A stretch of 64,000 nt of DNA. Source: Nocardioides soli. GTDB taxonomy: Bacteria > Actinomycetota > Actinomycetes > Propionibacteriales > Nocardioidaceae. Position 1 is the first letter of the stretch, and each line of letters begins with the position of its first letter. Positions 41,063-48,972 of the stretch are shown piece after piece. The notes under the pieces were generated by a model, which had not been told where the DNA came from, made no database searches, and saw only the letters and a program-made list of their open reading frames with translations. The DNA is taken from positions 744,501 to 808,500 of the forward strand of contig NZ_JACHWR010000003.1 in assembly GCF_014191495.1 (NCBI RefSeq), written 5' to 3'. The translations under genes and the position numbers were made by a program.

Positions 41063-42652
41063 ATGGCCGAGACCATCCAGCAGCTCCTGCGCGAGCGCGC
41101 GGACGACGCCGGCACGGCGATCCGCTGGGGCGAGGTGAGCTGGACCTGGTGGGAGTACGTCGCCGAGTCGTCCGCGATCGCCGCCGCGCTGCTCGGCATC
41201 GCCGACCGGTCCCGGCCCCTACACGTCGGCACGCTGCTCGGCAACACGCCGGACATGCTGCACGCGATGGCGGCGGCCGGCCTCGGCGGCTACACCCTGT
41301 GCGGGATCAACACCACCCGGCGCGGGGAGGGGCTGTGCGCCGACATCCGCCGCGCCGACTGCCAGCTGCTCGTGACCGACGCCGAGCACCGATCGCTGCT
41401 CGAGGGGCTCGACCTCGACGACGTACGCGTCCTGGACACGTCGTCGCAGGAGTGGACCGACCTCCTCGCCGCCGCGGGCACGTTGACGCCGTACCGCGAG
41501 GTCGAGGCCACGGACACGTTCATGATGATCTTCACCTCCGGCACCAGTGGCGACCCGAAGGCCGTGCAGGTGAGCCACCTGATGGTGCTGTTCTCGGGTC
41601 TCAACCTCCAGGGTCGGTTCGAGCTCGGCCCCGACGACGTCTGCTACGCGGCGATGCCGCTCTTCCACTCCAACGCCGTGGTCGCCGGCTGGAGCCCGGC
41701 GGTGTGCGCGGGCGCCACGATCGTGCCGGCCAGGTTCAGCGCCTCGGGCTTCCTGGCCGACGTGCGGCGGTACGGCGTGACGTACCTGAACTACGTCGGC
41801 AAGCCGCTCGCCTACGTGCTCGCGACCCCGGAGCGACCGGACGACGCCGACAACCCGCTGCGGGTGGCCTTCGGCAACGAGGCCAGCGACCGCGACATCC
41901 GGGAGTTCGGCCGCCGCTTCGACTGCGAGGTCTCCGACGGCTTCGGCTCCACCGAGCTCGCGGTGATCATCACCCGCGAGCCCGGCACCCCCAACGGATC
42001 GATCGGCAAGGGCTTCGAGGGCGTCGCGATCTACGACCCGGAGTCCGTGACTGAGTGCGCCGTCGCGGAGTTCGACGCCGACGGCCGGCTCGTCAACGCC
42101 GACGCCGCGGTGGGGGAGCTGGTCAACACGACCGGCGGCGGGTACTTCGGTGGCTACTACAACGACCAGGCCGCCAACGACGACCGGATGCGGCACGGCA
42201 TGTACTGGTCCGGCGACCTCGCCTACCGCGACGCCGACGGCTGGATCTACCTCGCCGGCCGCACGGCCGACTGGATGCGGGTCGACGGCGAGAACCTCGC
42301 CGCCGCGCCGATCGAGCGGGTGCTCCAGCGGCTCGATGCGGTCAACCGGGTCGCGGTGTACGCCGTGCCCGACGAACTGGTCGGCGACCAGGTGATGGCC
42401 GCGGTCGTGCTCCAGGACGATGCGACGCTCGCGCCGGCCGAGCTGGAGGCATTCCTCGGCGCCCAGGGGGACCTGTCCGCGAAGGCGTGGCCGCGCTATG
42501 TCCGGATCGCTCCCGACCTGCCCAGCACGGCCACCAACAAGGTGCTCAAGCGTGAGCTCGCGGCGCAGGGTCCGACGGCGGGCGACGGGGTGCTCTGGAT
42601 CCGCGACGCGCGGGGGACGACGTACGCCGTCGACGGCTCGGTGCCGGCCTGA
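41063..42652 (+). CDS. AMP-forming acyl-CoA ligase (FadD17-like)
   Basis: 529 aa. ANL superfamily: FTSGTSGDPKAVQVSH (about residues 157-172, ATP loop), AMPLFHSNAVVAGW, DGFGSTE (about 292-298), YWSGDLAYRDADGWIYLAGRTADWMRVDGENL (hinge region) and NKVLKREL (about 492-499, catalytic Lys). It activates a carboxylic acid as acyl-AMP and then as CoA thioester. Overall pattern resembles mycobacterial FadD17-type ligases, but the acid is not known. It lies divergent to the unknown 407-aa protein. Confidence 0.85.
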   Translation: MAETIQQLLRERADDAGTAIRWGEVSWTWWEYVAESSAIAAALLGIADRSRPLHVGTLLGNTPDMLHAMAAAGLGGYTLCGINTTRRGEGLCADIRRADCQLLVTDAEHRSLLEGLDLDDVRVLDTSSQEWTDLLAAAGTLTPYREVEATDTFMMIFTSGTSGDPKAVQVSHLMVLFSGLNLQGRFELGPDDVCYAAMPLFHSNAVVAGWSPAVCAGATIVPARFSASGFLADVRRYGVTYLNYVGKPLAYVLATPERPDDADNPLRVAFGNEASDRDIREFGRRFDCEVSDGFGSTELAVIITREPGTPNGSIGKGFEGVAIYDPESVTECAVAEFDADGRLVNADAAVGELVNTTGGGYFGGYYNDQAANDDRMRHGMYWSGDLAYRDADGWIYLAGRTADWMRVDGENLAAAPIERVLQRLDAVNRVAVYAVPDELVGDQVMAAVVLQDDATLAPAELEAFLGAQGDLSAKAWPRYVRIAPDLPSTATNKVLKRELAAQGPTAGDGVLWIRDARGTTYAVDGSVPA

Positions 42653-42726
42653 AGCTCCGGAATGCGGGTCGTCCCGGGACCTCGTTGGTACCGTGCTCCC
42701 CGGGATTTCGGCGGGGGAGGGTGCGC

Positions 42727-44211
42727 ATGACGGTGACCGCGGGTCCGCCTGCGCCCGCAGCACAGCCGTCGCCGCGCCGCCCGAGCGGTGCTGCCGGCCG
42801 GCATCGGGCGGTCAAGGTCCGCGAGTTCCGGCGCGCCAAGACCCTCTCCGGTGCCCTCGGCGTCACGCTGCTGGGTGCCGCGCTGCCGGGCGCCGGTTAC
42901 CTGTGGTCGCGACGACGGCTCGGGTACGTCGTCCTGGTGCCGTTCCTGATCGGCCTGGCCGGTGCGGCCTACTACGTCGGCGACCTGCACCGGGCGGTCG
43001 ACTTCGCCTTCGACCCCGGCCGGCTCCAGGTCGCGTCGGTGGTGCTCGGCGTGGTGCTCGTGGCATGGGTCTTCGTGGTGGCGACGACGTACCTGATGGT
43101 GCGTCCGCTCGGCATGGCGATCCTCGAGAAGACGCTCGGAGTGATCGTCGTCGCGCTGCTGTGCGTGCTCGGCACCATCCCCGCCGTGCAGGCGGTGCGG
43201 ATCGCGCACAGCCAGGCCGACCTCGTGGCCACCGTGTTCGACAACGAGCAGACGGCCACCGCACCCAAGAACGTCACGAAGGCCGACCCGTGGGCCGGCC
43301 GCGACCGGGTCAACGTCGTGCTCCTCGGCGGCGACGGGGGAGTCGGCCGCACCGGCATCCGCACCGACTCGGTGATCCTGCTGAGCATGGACACCCACAG
43401 CGGCAAGTCCGTGATGTTCAGCCTCCCGCGGAACATGATGAACGCGCAGTTCCCCGAGGACAGCCCGCTGCACGACGTCTTCCCGGACGGCTTCCGCGGC
43501 GAGGGCGACCCCGGCAGCTGGATGCTCAACGCGGTCTACGGCCAGGTGCCGGCGCTCTACCCGAACATCCTGGGCAAGTCGGAGAACGAGGGCGCCGACG
43601 CGGTCAAGCAGGCCGTGGCCGGCAGCCTGGGCACGCACGTGGACTACTACGTGCTGATCAACCTGCTCGGCTTCCAGCAGCTGGTCGACGCGATCGGTGG
43701 AGTCACCGTCAACATCAATGAGCCGATCGCGATCAACGGCAACACCGACGCCGGCATCCCGCCGACCGGCTACCTCGAGCCCGGCCCCGACCAGCACCTC
43801 GACGGCTTCCACGCGCTGTGGTACTCCCGCGGCCGGTGGGGCTCCGACGACTACCAGCGGATGCTGCGCCAGCGCTGCATGGTGAGCGCGATCGTCGACG
43901 CCGCCGACCCGCTGAACGTGCTGCGCCGGTACCAGGACCTCGCCGCCGCCGGCAAGGAGATCCTCCGCACCGACGTGCCCCGCGACCTGATGCCCGCCTT
44001 CGTCGACCTGGCGCTGAAGGTGAAGGAGAAGAAGATGCGCTCGATCGCCTTCGTCTCCTCGGACCGGTTCTTCTCCGGCGATCCCGACTTCGAGTGGATG
44101 CAGTCCGTCGTCGCCAAGGCGCTCGGCCCCAAGACCAAGGGCGGCGAGAAGGACGACCCGGGCAAGGCCGTCAAGACCGAGAACGCCTGCGGCTACCACC
44201 CCGTGGACTGA
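42727..44211 (+). CDS. LytR-CpsA-Psr (LCP) family protein
   Basis: 494 aa. A basic cytoplasmic N-tail (about 45 residues) is followed by several membrane segments (about 45-160), more than the single helix usual for this family. The LCP domain follows at about 190-410: NVVLLGGDGGVGRTGIRTDSVILLSMD, VMFSLPRNMM, YYVLINLLGFQQLVDAIGGVTVNI and the Arg-rich HALWYSRGRWGSDDYQRMLRQ. LCP enzymes transfer lipid-linked glycopolymers to peptidoglycan outside the membrane. ATG with GGGGGAGGG upstream. It converges on the CHAP hydrolase gene. Confidence 0.88.
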   Translation: MTVTAGPPAPAAQPSPRRPSGAAGRHRAVKVREFRRAKTLSGALGVTLLGAALPGAGYLWSRRRLGYVVLVPFLIGLAGAAYYVGDLHRAVDFAFDPGRLQVASVVLGVVLVAWVFVVATTYLMVRPLGMAILEKTLGVIVVALLCVLGTIPAVQAVRIAHSQADLVATVFDNEQTATAPKNVTKADPWAGRDRVNVVLLGGDGGVGRTGIRTDSVILLSMDTHSGKSVMFSLPRNMMNAQFPEDSPLHDVFPDGFRGEGDPGSWMLNAVYGQVPALYPNILGKSENEGADAVKQAVAGSLGTHVDYYVLINLLGFQQLVDAIGGVTVNINEPIAINGNTDAGIPPTGYLEPGPDQHLDGFHALWYSRGRWGSDDYQRMLRQRCMVSAIVDAADPLNVLRRYQDLAAAGKEILRTDVPRDLMPAFVDLALKVKEKKMRSIAFVSSDRFFSGDPDFEWMQSVVAKALGPKTKGGEKDDPGKAVKTENACGYHPVD

Positions 44212-44212
44212 C

Positions 44213-44243
44213 CGGGGTATCCCCGCCCGGAGCGCCCGGCGGG
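44213..44243. terminator. Possible bidirectional terminator
   Basis: Two small stems, CGGGG-TAT-CCCCG (44213-44225) and CCCGCC...GGCGGG (44222-44243), fill the gap between convergent genes. They overlap, so only one can form at a time. No T-run. Confidence 0.3.
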
Positions 44244-46202
44244 TCAGCGCTTGGGCGCCGGCATCCGGATCGCGGCCTTGCGGATCGACTTCGAGACCGT
44301 CGGGCTCCCGGTGTAGCCGACCCGCGCGGGGTGCTTGCCCTTCTTGAGCCCGACCACCACGACCCGGGCCACGCCGTGCTTGTTGAGCGCGACCTTCTGC
44401 CGGAAGCCGCCCTTGACGCGGACCGCCACGTTGCCCTGGACGGTCGGGACGTAGCGGGCCACGACCCGGATCACGAGCCGCACCCCGTGGCGCAGCTGGA
44501 CGCGCTGGACCTGGATCCGGGGGAGCACCTTCACCCGGGCCGTCGACGGCGTGCTGAGCGCGGCGACGTCGTAGCCCGCCCGGCTCGTGGTCACGCTCGC
44601 CGTGAGGCGGGTGCCGAGATCGGCCGGCGTCACCCGGTACGTCGTCGCGACGGCGTCGGGGATCGGCTGGCCGTCGCGCAGCCACTGCACGGCGGCGGTC
44701 GCGTCGGCGGGCCGGTAGGTCCCGGGGCTGACCGTCAGGGTGCGGCGCGGGCGCGCGTCACCGGCGATCGCCGGCTTCTTGCGGACCCGGATCGTGCCGG
44801 GCGCGACCGGAGCGCTGGCCGCGGTGGGGACGGCCGCGTCGGCGTACCCCTTGCGAACCGCGGTCACAGCCGCGGACACGGTGCGGCCGGCCAGGTCGGG
44901 CGTGAGGGTCAGCGTGGTGCCGGTGGCGCCGGCGATCGGCTGCCCGTCGACGTACCAGCTGTAGGCGTACCCGGACGGCACCGGGCTCCAGGCTCCCGTG
45001 TCGAGCCTGAGCTTCTTCTCGACCTTGGCGTTGCCGCTGATGACCGGGGCGATCGTGTTCGCGAGGAGGCCGGGCTGGACCGGCCCGGTGGGCGCGGAGC
45101 TCGCGGTCTGGTCGTTGTACCCGCTTCGGGCAGCAGTCGTCTGCACCGACAGCACCTGACCGACCCGACCCTTGCCGAGGGCGACGCTCGACTTGGTCGC
45201 GCCCTTGATCGGCTGGCCGTTGGCGAACCACTGGTACTTCACCGAGCTCGCCGCCGGCGTCCACGTGCCGGCCGACGCGGTCAGTCGGGTGCCGACCCGC
45301 GCGTCACCGGAGATCATCGGGGCGGCGGTGTTCTGCACGGTCATGTCGGTGAAGTGGATGAAGCCGCTCGGCCAGTTGCCGCTCGACCGGGTCACGCGCG
45401 CCCACGAGAAGTCGCCGCGCCAGCTGTCCTGGGAGACGATGATCTCGTCTGCGGAGACCACCTGCTCGATGTAGGCCACGTGACCCGCGGAGCCGGCCGG
45501 GCCCTTGTTGGCCTTCCACCAGGCGACGGCGCCGACGGCCGGTGTGCCGTTCGTCAGCTGCGGGACGGAGGTCCCCCAGTACGTCGCGTTGCCGCCGCCG
45601 GACCACGGCCGGACGTTGGGCATGCCGTTCTGGACCATGCGGTAGGCGACGTAGTTCGTGCAGTTGTGGCCGGCGTACATCCGCCAGTACATCTTGTTGC
45701 CGGCCTGGGCGTACCCCGCGTGCCCCATGCCCGCGTTGGCGCAGGCCTGGTAGCCATAGCAGAGGTACGCGCTCTTCTTGAAGTTGAGCTGCGAGCGGGT
45801 CAGCCCGTCGGCGGCCGCGGCGCGCTCGCGCTCGAGCAGCGCCGCCTTGCTGTCCTCGTCGGCGGACTGCTGCTTCGGCTGGGCCTTCTCCTGGGCCTTC
45901 TCCTGAGCCCCGTCCTGGGTCTTCTCCTGCGTCTTCTTGTCAGCCTCCTGGCCCAACTGCTCGGCATCCGCCTGGGCGTCCGGCTCAGCCGGGTCCGTGG
46001 CGTCGCTCTCGCTCTCCGGGTCGGCCTCCTGCTGGTCGACCGTCGCCGCATCCGGCTGCGCCTCGCGCTGCTCCTGCCGGGGCTCGGACGTGGGGTCGTC
46101 GGGCGTGGCCGAGGTGGTCGGGGCGAACGCCACGAGGCTGCCGACGAGCGCGGTGGTCGCCGCTGCGATCAGCGGCGCACGGAGGCGGGAACGGAGCGAC
46201 AC
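44244..46202 (-). CDS. Secreted CHAP-domain hydrolase with Ig-like repeats
   Basis: 652 aa. Signal peptide (LIAAATTALVGSLVAFAPTTSA, about residues 11-32). An acidic, Gln-rich, probably coiled region to about 125 (TQEKTQ, QEKAQEKAQ). The CHAP amidase domain is at about 150-285 with the catalytic Cys in HNCTNYVAYRM (about 179) and the His in AGHVAYIEQV (about 240). Three Ig-like repeats of 85-90 residues and a basic C-terminal domain follow (each repeat has W...GQPI.GAT..). It is likely a peptidoglycan hydrolase. A TAGACT box ends seven bases before the GTG start, so the mRNA would be leaderless. Confidence 0.85.
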   Translation of the reverse strand: MSLRSRLRAPLIAAATTALVGSLVAFAPTTSATPDDPTSEPRQEQREAQPDAATVDQQEADPESESDATDPAEPDAQADAEQLGQEADKKTQEKTQDGAQEKAQEKAQPKQQSADEDSKAALLERERAAAADGLTRSQLNFKKSAYLCYGYQACANAGMGHAGYAQAGNKMYWRMYAGHNCTNYVAYRMVQNGMPNVRPWSGGGNATYWGTSVPQLTNGTPAVGAVAWWKANKGPAGSAGHVAYIEQVVSADEIIVSQDSWRGDFSWARVTRSSGNWPSGFIHFTDMTVQNTAAPMISGDARVGTRLTASAGTWTPAASSVKYQWFANGQPIKGATKSSVALGKGRVGQVLSVQTTAARSGYNDQTASSAPTGPVQPGLLANTIAPVISGNAKVEKKLRLDTGAWSPVPSGYAYSWYVDGQPIAGATGTTLTLTPDLAGRTVSAAVTAVRKGYADAAVPTAASAPVAPGTIRVRKKPAIAGDARPRRTLTVSPGTYRPADATAAVQWLRDGQPIPDAVATTYRVTPADLGTRLTASVTTSRAGYDVAALSTPSTARVKVLPRIQVQRVQLRHGVRLVIRVVARYVPTVQGNVAVRVKGGFRQKVALNKHGVARVVVVGLKKGKHPARVGYTGSPTVSKSIRKAAIRMPAPKR

Positions 46203-46497
46203 GCGTGGGAGTCTAGGGACAAAAGTGCGCTCGTGGGAAACTTGTGAACGAATTTGTCAAGCGACACGCCGAACTACAATGGTTAAATTACAACAGTGTG
46301 ATTTCGGTTCGCCTGAAGTCGATGACGGCGAGGCCCCCGCGCGAGCACGGACGACGTCTCGATCGATGACATCGCCTGATCTCCCGTTGAGAGTTCGTCG
46401 CGGTCGGCGGGTCCGGGGCGTGCGCCGGCGACTTCTCGATACCGCCCTCAAGGCTGTGGCCTCGGGTCCGTCTTCAGGCGCCTGAAGACGGATGGGC
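46203..46497. other. 295-bp intergenic region, AT-rich on its left half, no gene
   Basis: 46210-46215 holds the TAGACT -10 box (minus strand) of the CHAP gene. 46235-46312 is unusually AT-rich for this genome and contains TTGACA on the minus strand (46261-46256). The right half is GC-rich without features until the palindrome at 46467. A short plus-strand frame from 46278 has no ribosome site or recognisable product. Confidence 0.5.
46467..46492. terminator. 26-bp perfect palindrome after the DUF5615 gene
   Basis: A perfect inverted repeat centred at 46479/46480 (core CTTCAGGCGCCTGAAG), five bases beyond the stop codon of the DUF5615 gene. Its position fits a terminator of the minus-strand toxin-antitoxin-like operon. 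Full symmetry without a loop also fits a protein-binding site. Confidence 0.6.
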
Positions 46498-46863
46498 TCA
46501 GCGCAGCGGTAGCCGTCGGACCCGAATTCTGTCGTCAGCGAAGACGACGACCGCCCCGGTCACGAGGTCGTCGGCCACCTCTGCGAGATTGGCGAGGAGA
46601 GTGGCAACCCGATGCTCGACGCTTCGATTTCCTTGACGGAACAAGATCAGGCTGGGCAGGTCGGCGCCGGAACGCGCCAGGATCTCTCCGAAGTCGGTGT
46701 CCGCTGAGATCAGGATGCGCCGCTCGGTGAGGGCGAGCTCGAGTACCTCGTCATCGACGTGTCCCTGCAGACCGCGATCCTGTACGTGGGCGACGTCGTG
46801 ACCGGCTGCTCCGAGCAGTTCGGTGGTTCGAGTGCTCAAGCACTCATCAACCAGAAACCTCAC
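46498..46863 (-). CDS. DUF5615 PIN-like protein (putative toxin)
   Basis: 121 aa. PIN-like fold with the acidic pattern of the Mut7-C/DUF5615 group: RFLVDECLSTR at the N-terminus (Asp and Glu ligands), a central LILISADTDFGEIL-like segment (here RRILISADTDFGEILA, about residues 48-63) and a C-terminal beta strand region. Such proteins are predicted RNases. The ATG overlaps the stop of the DUF433 gene (ATGA). The acidic residues are intact, so it should be active if it is an RNase. Confidence 0.8.
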   Translation of the reverse strand: MRFLVDECLSTRTTELLGAAGHDVAHVQDRGLQGHVDDEVLELALTERRILISADTDFGEILARSGADLPSLILFRQGNRSVEHRVATLLANLAEVADDLVTGAVVVFADDRIRVRRLPLR

Positions 46864-47090
46864 GCAGGCATCCGCAGTGGGAGCTGACGCTCCGAGACCG
46901 CGGCCGCGGCGAACTCAAGGGCGGCCCGGACATCCTCCGGCGAGAGTTGGGGATAGTCCGACAGGATCTCGTCGATGCCCTGTCCCTCGGCAAAGAGGCC
47001 TACAACCGTGGCGACCGGAACCCGGGTGCCACGAATACACGGCACACCGCCCATGATGCGGTGGTCGGCGACGATCCGGTCTTCGGTCAT
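46860..47090 (-). CDS. DUF433 family antitoxin-like protein
   Basis: 76 aa. Helix-turn-helix-like DUF433 domain: ADHRIMGGVPCIRGTRVPVATV (about residues 7-28), then EGQGIDEILSDYPQLSPEDVRAALEFA. DUF433 genes regularly precede DUF5615 PIN-like genes as predicted antitoxins. The ATG at 47090 is chosen because TACACT (47102-47097) ends six bases upstream. Confidence 0.8.
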   Translation of the reverse strand: MTEDRIVADHRIMGGVPCIRGTRVPVATVVGLFAEGQGIDEILSDYPQLSPEDVRAALEFAAAAVSERQLPLRMPA

Positions 47091-47096
47091 GCGGTC

Positions 47097-47102
47097 AGTG
47101 TA
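47097..47102 (-). promoter_or_regulatory. -10 box of the DUF433/DUF5615 operon (leaderless)
   Basis: TACACT on the minus strand, six bases before the ATG at 47090. Confidence 0.5.
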
Positions 47103-47179
47103 GAGCGGAACCGTCGCAGGCACTCTGCCTCAGAGGCCCGAGCCTCATAGCCGGCGAAGGCCCCTACCTGTCGTCTGTG

Positions 47180-47265
47180 TGTCCGAGGGGGGACTTGAAC
47201 CCCCACGCCCTAATACGGGCACTAGCACCTCAAGCTAGCGCGTCTGCCAATTCCGCCACCCGGAC
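47180..47265 (-). tRNA. tRNA-Leu (anticodon GAG)
   Basis: The minus strand folds as a class II tRNA: acceptor GTCCGGG paired with CCTCGGAC, D-arm GGCAGACGCG region, anticodon stem CTAGC/GCTAG around loop TTGAGGT (anticodon GAG, reading CTC), a long variable arm and T-arm GGGGGTTCAAGTCCCCC. CCA is not encoded. It is isolated between the toxin-antitoxin-like pair and a divergent peptidase gene. Confidence 0.93.
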
Positions 47266-47355
47266 GAGTGCGGTGGAACAGTAGCAAAGGCTGGGACGAA
47301 GTTCCGCATCGGCATCGGACGTGGCGCCACTGCCGCGCGATGCCATGCTGGAGCC

Positions 47356-48681
47356 ATGACCGACCGACCCGTGCAGCCGGCTTCCGACCCCACCGCCGAG
47401 GTGGTCGAGCTGTGCCGTGACCTGATCCGGATCGACACCAGCAACTACGGCAGCACCGACGACGGTCCGGGGGAGCGCAAGGCCGCCGAGCACGTCGCCG
47501 CGCTGCTCGACGAGGTCGGCATCGAGAGCCGGCTGTACGAGTCCGAGCCCGGTCGGACGTCGGTCGTGGCCCAGTGGGGCGGCTCGGCCAGCGACCGCGG
47601 TGGGCTGCTGCTGCACGGCCACCTCGACGTCGTACCGGCGGCCGCCGAGGACTGGCAGGTCGACCCGTTCTCCGGCGAGATCCGGGACGGCTACCTCTGG
47701 GGTCGGGGCACGGTCGACATGAAGGACTTCGACGCGATCCTGCTCGCCGTCGTGCGCGACCGGCAGCGCACCGGGCGGGTGCCCGAGCGGCCGATCACGC
47801 TGTGCTTCACGGCCGACGAGGAGGCGGGTGGGCACCTCGGGGCCGAGGTGCTCGTCGAGGAGCACGCCGACGAGTTCGAGGGCTGCACCGAGGCGGTCGG
47901 CGAGGTCGGTGGCTTCAGCGCGACGGTGCGTGGGCGCCGGATCTACCTGATCGAGGCTGCCGAGAAGGGCATGGCGTGGATGCGGCTGACGGCCCGCGGC
48001 CGCGCGGGACACGGGTCGATGCTCAACCACGAGAACGCCGTGACGGCGCTGTCGGCGGCCGTGGCCCGGATCGGCGCGTACGAGTGGCCGGTGCGGCTGA
48101 CGCCGGCGATGCGGACGCTGCTCGCGGCCGTCGCCGAGCTCGCCGGCACGGAGGCGACCCCGGAGAACGCCGAGGCGCTGGTGGAGGAGTTCGGCGGTGC
48201 CGCCCGGATGATGGGCGCGGCGATCCGCAACACCTGCAACCCGACGATGCTGGACGCCGGCTACAAGGTGAACGTCATCCCGACCGAGGCCACCGCCCAC
48301 GTCGACGGCCGCTTCCTGCCGGGCTTCGAGGACGAGTTCTTCGCGACGCTCGCCGCGCTCGCGGGCGACGACATCGACATCGACTTCGTCAGCAACCAGC
48401 CGACCTGGGCGACGCCGTACGAGGGCGACCTGGTGGACGCGATGACCCGGTCGATCCTGGCCGAGGACGACGAGGCGATCGTCGCGCCGTACCTGATGAG
48501 CGGCGGCACCGACGCCAAGCACTTCCGCAAGCTCGGGATGCGCTCCTACGGGTTCGCGCCGCTGCGGCTGCCGGCGGACCTCGACTTCACCGCGCTCTTC
48601 CACGGGGTCGACGAGCGGGTGCCGCTCGACGCGCTGACGTTCGGAGCCCGGGTGTTCGACCGGTTCCTCGACGACGCGTGA
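47356..48681 (+). CDS. M20-family dipeptidase/deacylase
   Basis: 441 aa. Dinuclear zinc peptidase: LLLHGHLDVVPA (about residues 89-100), GRGTVDMKDF (bridging Asp), FTADEEAGGHLGAEV (about 155-169, catalytic Glu), the dimerisation domain with AGHGSML, and SGGTDAKHFRKLG (about 379) near the C-terminus. It is unlike the M20D enzyme at 10.7 kb; this pattern is that of ArgE/DapE/CPG2-like proteins annotated as M20/M25/M40 dipeptidases. The substrate is open. Confidence 0.87.
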   Translation: MTDRPVQPASDPTAEVVELCRDLIRIDTSNYGSTDDGPGERKAAEHVAALLDEVGIESRLYESEPGRTSVVAQWGGSASDRGGLLLHGHLDVVPAAAEDWQVDPFSGEIRDGYLWGRGTVDMKDFDAILLAVVRDRQRTGRVPERPITLCFTADEEAGGHLGAEVLVEEHADEFEGCTEAVGEVGGFSATVRGRRIYLIEAAEKGMAWMRLTARGRAGHGSMLNHENAVTALSAAVARIGAYEWPVRLTPAMRTLLAAVAELAGTEATPENAEALVEEFGGAARMMGAAIRNTCNPTMLDAGYKVNVIPTEATAHVDGRFLPGFEDEFFATLAALAGDDIDIDFVSNQPTWATPYEGDLVDAMTRSILAEDDEAIVAPYLMSGGTDAKHFRKLGMRSYGFAPLRLPADLDFTALFHGVDERVPLDALTFGARVFDRFLDDA

Positions 48682-48683
48682 GT

Positions 48684-48700
48684 CGGCCCGGCGCGGGCCG
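48684..48700. terminator. Hairpin between convergent genes
   Basis: CGGCCCG-GCG-CGGGCCG, a perfect 7-bp stem with a 3-base loop, sits exactly between the two stop codons (48681 and 48703). Likely bidirectional terminator. Confidence 0.5.
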
Positions 48701-48702
48701 GC

Positions 48703-48921
48703 TCAGGCGGTCCGTACGGCGCGGATGATCTTGCGCCGGAGCACGACCCGGCGGGTGCCGTCGGCACCGATCCGGACCCGGTCGAGCTCCCAGCCGCCGT
48801 GCTCGGCCCGGTCGACCAGCAGCTTCGTGACGACGTTGCGGGAGAACTCCCGCGAGAACGACACCTTGTCGAACTCCCACTCCACCCCGGCTGCGGGAGG
48901 GCGGCGCAGTGCACGGCTCAT
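48703..48921 (-). CDS. DUF5703 family small protein
   Basis: 72 aa. Matches the actinobacterial DUF5703 pattern WEF-x(n)-SR...LL.D.AEHGGWELDRVRI...RRV.LRRKIIR. It is basic, without membrane segments. Function unknown. The run GGGGAACCCC just before the ATG could pair with itself and affect translation. Confidence 0.75.
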   Translation of the reverse strand: MSRALRRPPAAGVEWEFDKVSFSREFSRNVVTKLLVDRAEHGGWELDRVRIGADGTRRVVLRRKIIRAVRTA

Positions 48922-48972
48922 GGGGTTCCCCCAATCATGATTCCACCAGTCATGGTTCGACCCGGTCGGGAC

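Noticed and set aside
46203..46330. Possible c-di-AMP (ydaO-type) riboswitch before the CHAP gene
   Set aside because: Such elements precede many actinobacterial wall hydrolases, but here the TAGACT box lies seven bases before the start codon, leaving no leader, and the conserved ydaO segments are not seen.
46278..46485. Short plus-strand frame starting in the AT-rich segment
   Set aside because: 68 codons, no ribosome site, no recognisable domain, and it runs into the palindrome that serves the opposite-strand operon.
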